Below, piece by piece: positions 1-5,340 of a stretch of DNA of 5,570 bases. The position numbers and the translations under genes were made by a program. Every line of letters begins with the position of its first letter. The stretch's first letter is position 1. Source of the stretch: Acidobacteriaceae bacterium (GTDB lineage: Bacteria; Acidobacteriota; Terriglobia; Terriglobales; Acidobacteriaceae); NCBI GenBank assembly GCA_003151875.1, contig PLYW01000032.1:1-5570 (forward strand). Reading direction: 5' to 3'. Below the pieces are notes generated by a model that saw only the letters and a program-made list of their open reading frames with translations, did no database searches and was not told the origin of the DNA.

Positions 1-6
1 CTGAAT

Positions 7-282
7 TTAGATTCCCAGCTTCTTCACTTCTTCGTTGTAGTACTTGCGGTAGAGGATGTCCCATTCCTGGGAGCCTTCCAAGATGGTGCGTTTCTGGCTT
101 TCGATCTTCTGCCGGGCGGCAGCGTCGATCTTGGCTTCCTGGGCCATTAACAGTTCCAGCACGCGGCGCGCTTCCAGGCGGATGCTATTGCGGTCTTCGA
201 TGAAGTCCACGTTGTCCATCTCGGCGAGGCTGTCGGCCACGGCGTGCGCCAGCTTGTTGATCTTCTCGCGGCTGAGCCTCAT
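7..282 (-). CDS. DUF507 family protein (downstream copy of a tandem pair)
   Basis: A 91-residue protein that starts MRLSREKINKLA and ends in a basic, helical tail (YRKYYNEEVKKLGI, about 78-91). The start motif, the short length, the central EAKID (49-53) and the W-x-x-(L/M)-Y-R-K segment near the C-terminus fit the DUF507 family (PF04368) as I remember it. That family is soluble, mostly alpha-helical and of unknown function. There is no signal peptide, membrane segment or catalytic motif. The ATG overlaps the TGA of the upstream gene (ATGA), and AAGGCGG lies about five bases before it, so translation is probably coupled. The stop is TAA. The neighbouring gene is a paralogue, so the two products may work together, possibly as a heterodimer; that is inference. 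No function can be assigned. Confidence 0.85.
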   Translation of the reverse strand: MRLSREKINKLAHAVADSLAEMDNVDFIEDRNSIRLEARRVLELLMAQEAKIDAAARQKIESQKRTILEGSQEWDILYRKYYNEEVKKLGI

Positions 283-557
283 AGCACCGCCTTGTACTTC
301 CGCACCAGCTCATTCTTGATCTTCTTGAACATCTCCTGGTAATTGGCGCCGCTGCGGTTCATTTCGTCGGCGTAGGTCTCAAGGATGATGCGGACTTCGT
401 CGTTGATGCGGTCTTCCAGCGTCAGTTCCTCGAGCAGGGCGGCGTGGACGCGGGCGGTCACCGCGGGCTTCTCGGAGGTTTCGATGAACTCGCCCGCGAT
501 CAGCTTATTGGTGACTTCGCGCGCCAGATAGCCCACATATTCTTTGGAGAAGAGCAT
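279..557 (-). CDS. DUF507 family protein (upstream copy of a tandem pair)
   Basis: A 92-residue protein starting MLFSKEYVGYLAREV and ending KKIKNELVRKYKAVL. It aligns almost without gaps with its downstream neighbour: S4, L11-A12, V15, E49/I52, and the amphipathic basic tail. Both are therefore DUF507 members that arose by duplication. The frame stays open upstream to about position 647, but I chose the ATG at 555-557 because the residues before it are low-quality sequence and because the family usually begins with M-(R/L)-x-S. There is no good Shine-Dalgarno sequence before this ATG; the leader reads ATTCCGACAATC. It is the first gene of a two-gene - strand unit that diverges from the complex I genes. 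Its role is unknown; helical content and charge suggest a soluble, possibly oligomeric protein. Confidence 0.82.
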   Translation of the reverse strand: MLFSKEYVGYLAREVTNKLIAGEFIETSEKPAVTARVHAALLEELTLEDRINDEVRIILETYADEMNRSGANYQEMFKKIKNELVRKYKAVL

Positions 558-588
558 GATTGTCGGAATCAGGTAGAAGAAACAGCTA

Positions 589-597
589 AGTTTAACA
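589..597 (-). promoter_or_regulatory. possible extended -10 promoter element for the DUF507 pair
   Basis: Read on the - strand, this stretch is TGTTAAACT: a TG-n motif followed by TAAACT, which matches four of six positions of TATAAT. It lies about 31 bases before the upstream DUF507 start codon, a reasonable leader length. No convincing -35 hexamer sits 16-18 bases further upstream, so the call depends on the extended -10 idea alone and is weak. Confidence 0.2.
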
Positions 598-642
598 CAC
601 GAATTTGCGGCGCTCGATGGCCCGGGATGCGGCCCCATTGGA

Positions 643-657
643 GTCATCCCAAGCGAG
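643..657 (-). repeat. degenerate copy of the dispersed GTCATCC(C/T)GAGC element
   Basis: On the + strand this reads GTCATCCCAAGCGAG. That matches 14 of 15 bases of the reverse complement of the element at 4680-4703, so it lies in the opposite orientation to the copies in the nuoI-nuoJ gap. Similarity fades after position 657, where CTTGAG replaces TCGAG. It may be a decayed copy or only a chance partial match. Confidence 0.4.
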
Positions 658-765
658 CTTGAGTGCGAATCGAAGCAGAATACTCGCGGCCCAAGCGTGG
701 AGAACCATTGGGCGCATCGACACGGACCCGCACCCGGACGCCAATTTGTCGGGCGCGTGAAACAA

Positions 766-781
766 TGTGATCATCATCACA
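766..781. promoter_or_regulatory. CRP/FNR-type palindromic operator candidate upstream of nuoC
   Basis: The 16-base sequence TGTGATCATCATCACA is a perfect inverted repeat with arms TGTGAT and ATCACA around CATC. It matches exactly the TGTGA-N6-TCACA core known for CRP-type regulators of the CRP/FNR superfamily. It ends 98 bases before the nuoC start codon, within the divergent intergenic region, so it could influence either unit. It overlaps the only -10-like hexamer I can propose for nuoC (769-774), which would suit repression, but that promoter is weak. Which protein binds, if any, cannot be told from this window. Confidence 0.42.
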
Positions 782-808
782 GTGTGGCGTGACCCTCGCA
801 CAAGATGA

Positions 809-827
809 TAACAGCCAGAAGCTGTTA
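809..827. promoter_or_regulatory. perfect 7-bp inverted repeat in the nuoC leader region
   Basis: TAACAGC (809-815) and GCTGTTA (821-827) are exact inverted repeats around CAGAA. The dyad centre is about 62 bases before the nuoC start. It could be an operator for a dimeric regulator or, if transcribed, a short stem with a five-base loop in the 5' leader. No T-run follows, so it is not an intrinsic terminator. Its function is unknown. Confidence 0.35.
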
Positions 828-879
828 CAAATTGAAGGTCGCTGACAACGGCGCAAGGGTACCTTAGAGAGGCATAGCA

Positions 880-1740
880 GTGCCCGAAGAAACCAAAGAA
901 ACCAGCCCCGTCTCTCCTGAACCAGCCTCCCCGGCGGGCGCACCTGTGGCGTCCGGTGAGGGAGCGGGATCGGGCGCCAAGGCGTCCCCCGAAACATCTC
1001 CAAGTTCTGCTGCGCCAACGGTTCCGGCACCAAGCGCGCCTGCCGCCAAGGCTGAGGCGGCGTCCGCGGTCAAGACCGCTGAACCCGTCAAGCCCGCCGC
1101 TGCGGCGACAACCGCTGCCAAACCCGCTGAGCCGGCTAAACCAGCCGCTCCTGCGACCGGCGAAAAGCCAACAGCACCCGCTGCCGCCAAGCCGGCTGCT
1201 CCGGCAGCCAAGCCTGCGCCAAAGCCTGAAGGGCCCAAGCCGGAGCCTTGGGAGGCCGATCTGGTCACGTCTCTGCGCAGCCAATACGGCTCCGGAATCA
1301 AAGAGGCCAGCACGTACGTGGGACAGAAGTACCTGGTGGTGGACAGCTCCATCGTTTACGAGATCCTGCTGCGCATGCGCCAAGACGAGCTGTTCGACTA
1401 CTGCGTGGACATCACCGCAGTGCACTATCCCAAGCGCGAGGCGCAGTTCGACATCGTTTACATTCTGTACTCGTTCCATCACAACCAGCGGGTGCGAGTG
1501 AAGACGCAGATCAAGGACGGCGAGCATCTTCGCACCGCCGTGGAAATTTGGGAGACCGCCAACTGGCTGGAGCGCGAGGTCTTCGACATGTTCGGCATCG
1601 AGTTCGACGGGCACCCTGACCTGAAGCGCATTCTGCTGCCGGATGGATGGAAGGGCTACCCACTGCGCAAGGATTACCCGATCCTGCAGCAGGACCAGGA
1701 ATGGGTGCACATCAACCTGGGCATCGAGAGTGGACAATGA
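880..1740 (+). CDS. nuoC: NADH-quinone oxidoreductase subunit C with Ala/Pro/Lys-rich N-terminal extension
   Basis: A 286-residue protein. Residues about 124-286 form the 30-kDa complex I subunit, which packs against NuoD and supports the quinone-reducing end of the peripheral arm; it carries no cofactor. The family signature is clear at 231-266: ERE-x-FDMFGI, then GHPDLKRILLPD and PLRKDYP. Residues 1 to about 123 are almost entirely Ala, Pro, Lys, Glu, Ser and Thr, with recurring KPA(A/E)PA units, and are probably disordered; standalone NuoC proteins usually lack this. The start is GTG, chosen because AGAGAGG (866-872) lies seven bases before it. This is the first gene of the run, with no nuoB upstream. 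Its TGA overlaps the nuoD ATG. The extension is in frame and uninterrupted, so I take it as real; whether it is kept in the mature protein is unknown. Confidence 0.95.
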   Translation: MPEETKETSPVSPEPASPAGAPVASGEGAGSGAKASPETSPSSAAPTVPAPSAPAAKAEAASAVKTAEPVKPAAAATTAAKPAEPAKPAAPATGEKPTAPAAAKPAAPAAKPAPKPEGPKPEPWEADLVTSLRSQYGSGIKEASTYVGQKYLVVDSSIVYEILLRMRQDELFDYCVDITAVHYPKREAQFDIVYILYSFHHNQRVRVKTQIKDGEHLRTAVEIWETANWLEREVFDMFGIEFDGHPDLKRILLPDGWKGYPLRKDYPILQQDQEWVHINLGIESGQ

Positions 1741-2882
1741 GCGAACGCACCGATTATCTCGACCTCGATACCAAAGACGAAACTTTTCTTGACGCGACCG
1801 AACTCGTCCTCAACATGGGGCCCCAGCATCCGTCCACGCACGGCGTGTTGCGCGTGATCCTGAAGCTGGACGGCGAAAAGGTCCTGGGCACCGAGTGCGT
1901 CATTGGCTACCTGCATCGCGGCGTAGAGAAAATTGCCGAGAACCGCACCTACGCGATGTTCAATCCCTACGTGGACCGCATGGATTACGTCGCCGCGGTC
2001 TCCAACGGCTTGGGTTACTGTGAAGCCGTCGAGAAGCTGCTGAACGTCGAGGCGCCGCCGCGGGCGCAATACCTTCGCGTGATCCTCACCGAGTTGTGCC
2101 GCATCGCCAGCCACCAGGTGTGGCTGGGCACGCACGCGCTCGATATCGGAGCGATTACGCCGCTGTTCTATTGCTTCCGCGATCGTGAAGAGGTGCTGAA
2201 GATTTTTGAGAAGTATTGCGGCGCGCGCCTCACCACACATGCGTTCCGCATCGGCGGGTGCATTTACGAGGCCTATGAAGGCTTCGAGCAGGATTGCAAA
2301 AAGTTCTGCGACGCCTTCCTGCCTAAGCTCGACGAATACGAAGAGCTGTTGACCACCAACCGCATCTGGGTGGAGCGCACCAAGGGCGTGGGCATTCTGA
2401 ATCCGGAAGATTGCATTGCGCTGGGCGTCACTGGGCCGGTGCTGCGCGCCAGCGGCGTGAAGTGGGACCTGCGCAAAGCTCAGCCGTACGAGTCGTACAA
2501 AGACTTCGACTTCGAGATTCCCACGGGCGTGAACGGCGACACCTACGACCGGTACCTGGTGCGCATCGAGGAGATGCGCCAGGCGGTGCGCATTATTCGT
2601 CAGGCAGTGGATGGACTGCCGCAAGGCCCGATCATGGCCAAGGTGCCCAAGGTGATCAAGCCGCCGGTGGGCGAGGTTTATCACTCCATCGAAGCGCCCA
2701 AAGGCGAGCTGGGATATTTCATCGTGAGCGACGCTTCCACGCAGCCGTATCGCGTGCGCGTGCGTCCTCCGTCGTTCGTCAATCTGCAAGCCCTCGACAA
2801 GATGGTGCGCGGCCTGCTGGTGGCCGATGTGGTTGCGGTCATCGGCACGCTCGACATCGTGCTCGGGGAGGTGGACCGCTAA
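1737..2882 (+). CDS. nuoD: NADH-quinone oxidoreductase subunit D (49-kDa subunit)
   Basis: A 381-residue protein related to the large subunit of [NiFe] hydrogenases but without the nickel ligands. With NuoB and NuoH it forms the quinone-reduction site. GPQHPSTHGVLR (28-39) is the N-terminal beta-hairpin motif, and H35 corresponds by spacing to the quinone-binding His38 of Thermus Nqo4. Y84, in YVDRMDY, corresponds to its Tyr87. GYLHRGVEK (57-65) and the C-terminal DVVAVIGTLDIVLGEVDR are also typical. The ATG overlaps the nuoC stop, with GAGAGTGG (1726-1733) just before it; an in-frame upstream extension inside nuoC is unlikely. NuoC and NuoD are separate here, not fused as in E. coli. The protein has nine cysteines, which is many for a subunit without a cluster. 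The TAA stop shares one base with the nuoH ATG. Confidence 0.97.
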   Translation: MSERTDYLDLDTKDETFLDATELVLNMGPQHPSTHGVLRVILKLDGEKVLGTECVIGYLHRGVEKIAENRTYAMFNPYVDRMDYVAAVSNGLGYCEAVEKLLNVEAPPRAQYLRVILTELCRIASHQVWLGTHALDIGAITPLFYCFRDREEVLKIFEKYCGARLTTHAFRIGGCIYEAYEGFEQDCKKFCDAFLPKLDEYEELLTTNRIWVERTKGVGILNPEDCIALGVTGPVLRASGVKWDLRKAQPYESYKDFDFEIPTGVNGDTYDRYLVRIEEMRQAVRIIRQAVDGLPQGPIMAKVPKVIKPPVGEVYHSIEAPKGELGYFIVSDASTQPYRVRVRPPSFVNLQALDKMVRGLLVADVVAVIGTLDIVLGEVDR

Positions 2883-4162
2883 TGATCGAGTACATCAAAG
2901 GCTATCTGAGTACGGGCACGACCCCAGGCGAAGCCGGCAACCTGTTCTGGGCCACGGTCTATATCCTGCTGGTGATCACCGGGGTTTCGGTGGCTGTGCT
3001 CTGCATGAATTGGCTGGAGCGCAAAATTCTGGCGCACATGCAGATTCGCCTTGGCCCCATGCGCGTGGGCCCACACGGATTGCTGCAGCCCTTTGCCGAC
3101 GCGCTCAAGCTGCTGATCAAGGAAGACATCATTCCTCACGATGCCGACAAGCTGGTGTTCTGGAGCGCGCCGGTCGTGGTGACAATGACCGCGTTCACCA
3201 CGTTCCTGGTGGTGCCGTTTGGCCGCACCCATGCCGTCACCGACATGAACATCGGCGTTCTTTTCATGCTGGGTGTGTCGTCGCTGGGCGTGCTGGGCAT
3301 CATTATGGCGGGCTGGTCGTCGAACTCGCATTACCCGCTGATGGGCTCGCTGCGTTCGAGCGCGCAGATGGTCTCGTACGAAATTGCCATGGGGCTGGCG
3401 ATTGTCTCGGCCGTGCTGATGACAAGCCTGCAGACAGGCACCGGCACGCTAAGCATGATCGGCATCGTCGAAGCCCAGGCCAGCCAGCACACTTGGTTCA
3501 TCTTCAAGTTTTTCCCGCTGGGCTTCCTAGCTTTTGCTGTGTTCGCGATTGCGATGGTGGCGGAGACCAACCGCGCGCCCTTCGATCTGCCGGAAGCGGA
3601 ATCGGAGCTGGTCGCGGGATTCCATACCGAGTACAGCGGCTTTCGCTGGTCACTATTCTTCCTGGCGGAGTACTCGGCCATGCTTGCAGTGTCGTCGATT
3701 GCGGTGACGCTGTGGCTGGGCGGATGGATGCGGCCATTTCCAAGCCTGTTGGGCGGGCCGGCCTGGAACATGGCGTTCTCATTTCTTCCGGCACTGACAT
3801 TCTTCGTGCTCGCTGCGGGGTGCTTCCTGGGAACCATTCGCATGCCGAAGATTCCGCAGTTTCGCGTTCAGACGATTGGCCTGGGCACGTTCGGCGCGCT
3901 GCTGGGATTTGTCGGGTTGGTGCTGCTGGTTCCGGCGGTGAGCGTCCGCGTACAAGATATTTACTGGTTCGTCGTCAAAGTTGCCTTCTTCATGTACTTG
4001 TACATCTGGTACCGCGGAACGTTCCCGCGCTACCGCTTCGACCAGCTCATGAAGGTGGGCTGGAAGGTACTGCTGCCGACGGGCTTGGGCGTGCTGATTG
4101 CCACCGCACTTTGGGGCCTGATGCCGCAATTGTCGGCGGCAATCACGGGGGTGCTGCAATGA
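2882..4162 (+). CDS. nuoH: NADH-quinone oxidoreductase subunit H, enlarged form
   Basis: A 426-residue membrane protein that forms the floor of the quinone chamber and links quinone chemistry to the proton-pumping arm. ERKILAHMQIRLGP (46-59) with GLLQPFADALKLL (66-78), and AETNRAPFDLPEAESELVAG (227-246), are the conserved acidic-loop motifs. E. coli NuoH is 325 residues with eight helices. Here, between GGW (280-282) and the helix starting near FVVKVAFF (363-370), there are about 70 extra residues containing two hydrophobic stretches (about 297-317 and 333-355), giving roughly ten helices. The C-terminal RGTFPRYRFDQLMKVGWK (378-395) is normal, so this is an insertion and not a frameshift. The ATG at 2882 shares its A with the nuoD TAA and has GGAGGTGG (2867-2874) before it. 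The TGA overlaps the nuoI ATG. Confidence 0.96.
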   Translation: MIEYIKGYLSTGTTPGEAGNLFWATVYILLVITGVSVAVLCMNWLERKILAHMQIRLGPMRVGPHGLLQPFADALKLLIKEDIIPHDADKLVFWSAPVVVTMTAFTTFLVVPFGRTHAVTDMNIGVLFMLGVSSLGVLGIIMAGWSSNSHYPLMGSLRSSAQMVSYEIAMGLAIVSAVLMTSLQTGTGTLSMIGIVEAQASQHTWFIFKFFPLGFLAFAVFAIAMVAETNRAPFDLPEAESELVAGFHTEYSGFRWSLFFLAEYSAMLAVSSIAVTLWLGGWMRPFPSLLGGPAWNMAFSFLPALTFFVLAAGCFLGTIRMPKIPQFRVQTIGLGTFGALLGFVGLVLLVPAVSVRVQDIYWFVVKVAFFMYLYIWYRGTFPRYRFDQLMKVGWKVLLPTGLGVLIATALWGLMPQLSAAITGVLQ

Positions 4163-4620
4163 AACTGACTTCGCTGGTGCGCAAAATCTTATTGGTTGAC
4201 CTGGTAAAGGGCCTCAAGGTGACGTTCCACTATCAGCCACCCAGCGAGGCGATCACTGAGCAATATCCGCTGGAGCGGCCGGTGATCTTCGAGCGCTTCC
4301 GCGGGCAGCCGCGCTTGAACTCGAATCCCGATACCGGTGAATCGCTGTGCATCGTTTGCAACCTGTGCGCGCTGGCCTGTCCCGAGCAACTCATCGTTGT
4401 GAAGGGCGAACGCAACCCGGCGACCAAGCGCAAAGAAGTTGTCTCGTGGACCTACGACCTGAGCCGTTGCATGTTCTGCGGCTTGTGCGAGGAGGCCTGC
4501 TCGACCGATGCGCTGGAGCTGACCCAGGATTACGAGATGGCGCTCTACAGCCGCGAGGGCATGGTACTCAACCAGGCCGCATTGGAGCGTGGCCAGGAGC
4601 CGGAGAGGTACGCGAAGTGA
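4159..4620 (+). CDS. nuoI: NADH-quinone oxidoreductase subunit I (2x[4Fe-4S] protein)
   Basis: A 153-residue ferredoxin-like subunit that carries clusters N6a and N6b and passes electrons to cluster N2 in NuoB. An N-terminal amphipathic stretch (1-24) should lie on the membrane. The two cluster motifs are C64-x2-C67-x2-C70-x3-C74-P and C104-x2-C107-x2-C110-x3-C114. The second ends ACSTDAL, with Ser in place of the Pro that usually follows the fourth Cys; the ligands themselves are complete. The segment about 50-60 (QPRLNSNPDTG) leads into the first motif in the place where other NuoI proteins have their RGR/H-type loop. The start overlaps the nuoH stop (ATGA), with a modest GGGGGTG before it. 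It is the last gene of the overlapping block; a 200-base repeat-filled gap follows. Confidence 0.97.
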   Translation: MKLTSLVRKILLVDLVKGLKVTFHYQPPSEAITEQYPLERPVIFERFRGQPRLNSNPDTGESLCIVCNLCALACPEQLIVVKGERNPATKRKEVVSWTYDLSRCMFCGLCEEACSTDALELTQDYEMALYSREGMVLNQAALERGQEPERYAK

Positions 4621-4622
4621 GG

Positions 4623-4657
4623 CAGTTGTCAGTTGCCAGTAGTCAGTTGTCAGTTTG
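4623..4657 (+). repeat. heptanucleotide tandem array (CAGTTGT-type, five units)
   Basis: Five head-to-tail 7-base units begin two bases after the nuoI stop: CAGTTGT, CAGTTGC, CAGTAGT, CAGTTGT, CAGTTTG. Two units are identical and the others differ at one or two positions. The array is non-coding. Such 7-base arrays can change copy number by slippage; I recall similar CAGTTGT/ACAACTG arrays in other bacterial intergenic regions, but that was not checked. Confidence 0.85.
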
Positions 4658-4679
4658 GTAGAGCTGGCGTTTGGGCATG

Positions 4680-4703
4680 TCCCTCGACTCGCTCGGGATG
4701 ACA
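4680..4703 (+). repeat. dispersed short repeat, copy 1 (short form)
   Basis: This is the 24-base form: TCCCTCGACTC joined directly to GCTCGGGATGACA. It matches 22 of 24 bases of the outer arms of the copy at 4737-4785 and lies in the same orientation. It resembles the GTCATCC(C/T)GAGCGA... elements that I recall as abundant between genes in Acidobacteriota and some other phyla. No transposase is linked to it. Confidence 0.75.
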
Positions 4704-4736
4704 AACGGGGGACAAAGGGTTTCGTAACAATAGGGG

Positions 4737-4785
4737 TCCTTCGACTCCGGCGCGCAAGAGAAGCGCGCCTGCGCTCAGGATGACA
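4737..4785 (+). repeat. dispersed short repeat, copy 2 (long form with internal hairpin)
   Basis: The same arms as copy 1, TCCTTCGACTC (4737-4747) and GCTCAGGATGACA (4773-4785), are separated here by 25 extra bases. These contain a perfect 7-bp stem: GGCGCGC (4749-4755), loop AAGAGAA, GCGCGCC (4763-4769). TCCT at the start and AGGA (4777-4780) could add outer pairing. In the nuo mRNA this would be a stable hairpin between nuoI and nuoJ. No T-run follows, so it is not an intrinsic terminator; a role in mRNA processing or stability, as for REP elements, is possible. Confidence 0.8.
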
Positions 4786-4800
4786 GAGGTTAAGTCAACA

Positions 4801-4824
4801 ATGAGAGAGAAGCACACAATATGA
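4801..4824 (+). CDS. possible seven-codon leader ORF overlapping the nuoJ start
   Basis: ATG at 4801 opens a frame for MREKHTI whose TGA (4822-4824) overlaps the nuoJ ATG as ATGA, the same junction used at nuoC-nuoD and nuoH-nuoI. A weak GAGG (4785-4788) lies 12 bases before it. It could let ribosomes couple into nuoJ after the repeat gap, or it may be chance, since the same bases contain the nuoJ Shine-Dalgarno sequence. Confidence 0.15.
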   Translation: MREKHTI

Positions 4825-5339
4825 ATCCGGTCGCGACACCATTCTTCTTCTACTTCCTGGCGATCATGGCGATTGTGTCTGCCATCGCGGTGATCACGCG
4901 GCGCAATCCAGTGCACGCGGCGCTGTCGCTGATCGTGACCCTGCTCTCGCTGGCCGGCTTTTACCTGATGCTGTACGCGCCCTTCGTGGCGGCGGTGCAG
5001 ATCGTGCTTTACGCCGGCGGAATCATGGTGCTGTTTCTGTTCGTCATCATGCTGGTGAACCTGGAGCAGAACATCCGCGAGTACCAGTTCAACAAGCAGT
5101 GGATTGTGGCAACGATTGCCGCGCTGGCGCTGGGTGGATTGCTGGCGTTTGTCTATCGCACGGGTCGCGGCGTGTTTCCGTCGGCGTTTTACCAGAGCTA
5201 TCGCGGGCTCGAGGGCGACAACACGCAGCAGATTGGCATCTGGCTGTACGGCAATTACATGCTGCCGTTTGAGATTGCGTCACTGCTGCTGCTGGTGGCC
5301 ATCGTAGGCGCGGTGGTCATGGCCAAGAAGAGGATTTGA
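4821..5339 (+). CDS. nuoJ: NADH-quinone oxidoreductase subunit J
   Basis: A 172-residue membrane subunit next to NuoH, NuoA and NuoK in complex I, part of the route that couples quinone reduction to proton pumping. There are five hydrophobic stretches at about 7-26, 31-51, 55-79, 93-111 and 147-167. The third contains the family hallmark VQIVLYAGGIMVLFLFVIMLV (59-79), where other members often read YAGAIM; its bulged helix changes shape during turnover. E151 in LPFEIASLLLL is the usual acidic residue of the last helix. The length is normal for a bacterial NuoJ. The ATG has GAGAAG (4807-4812) eight bases before it. Unlike the other junctions in this run, it is separated from nuoI by 200 bases of repeats. 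The TGA is one base from the nuoK ATG. Confidence 0.96.
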   Translation: MNPVATPFFFYFLAIMAIVSAIAVITRRNPVHAALSLIVTLLSLAGFYLMLYAPFVAAVQIVLYAGGIMVLFLFVIMLVNLEQNIREYQFNKQWIVATIAALALGGLLAFVYRTGRGVFPSAFYQSYRGLEGDNTQQIGIWLYGNYMLPFEIASLLLLVAIVGAVVMAKKRI

Positions 5340-5340
5340 C

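Larger units (their letters stand above)
558..879. other. divergent intergenic region between DUF507 genes and nuoC
   Basis: These 322 bases lie between two divergently read units and should hold both promoters. I see no convincing protein gene: frames here are short or are antisense shadows running in from nuoC. The identifiable elements are a degenerate dispersed-repeat copy near 643-657, a TGTGA-N6-TCACA palindrome at 766-781, and a dyad at 809-827. A poor sigma-70-like pair for nuoC could be TTGTCG (746-751) and GATCAT (769-774) with 17-base spacing, each matching four of six consensus bases. No tRNA or known riboswitch is recognisable. Confidence 0.6.

Noticed and set aside
880..1248. 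Separate gene or frameshifted fusion upstream of NuoC
   Set aside because: The A/P/K-rich segment is in frame with the NuoC domain, has its own good ribosome-binding site and start, and no internal start with a Shine-Dalgarno sequence stands out near the domain boundary.
592..1737. Long open frame on the - strand opposite nuoC (381 codons)
   Set aside because: It is antisense to a certain gene in GC-rich DNA, its product is low-complexity Gly/Arg/Ser-rich with no family motif, and it covers the intergenic control sites.
1674..2789. Long open frame on the - strand opposite nuoD (371 codons)
   Set aside because: Antisense shadow caused by codon bias in nuoD; the His/Arg/Gln-rich product has no recognisable domain.
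2827..4158. Open frame in the +1 register through nuoH, continuous with nuoI
   Set aside because: This is an out-of-frame extension upstream of nuoI. The NuoH frame has all the family motifs, and NuoI starts at 4159 with the usual N-terminus.
4698..4730. Internal promoter for nuoJ (ATGACA and TAACAA)
   Set aside because: The spacing between the hexamers is about 21 bases, too long, and ATGACA belongs to the dispersed repeat.
4749..4769. Rho-independent terminator between nuoI and nuoJ
   Set aside because: The 7-bp GC stem is strong, but the following bases (TGCGCTCAGGATGACA) have no T-run, and the gene order shows that transcription should continue.
4621..4820. CRISPR array
   Set aside because: The repeats are either 7-base tandem units without spacers or only two unequal copies; there is no regular repeat-spacer pattern and no cas gene.
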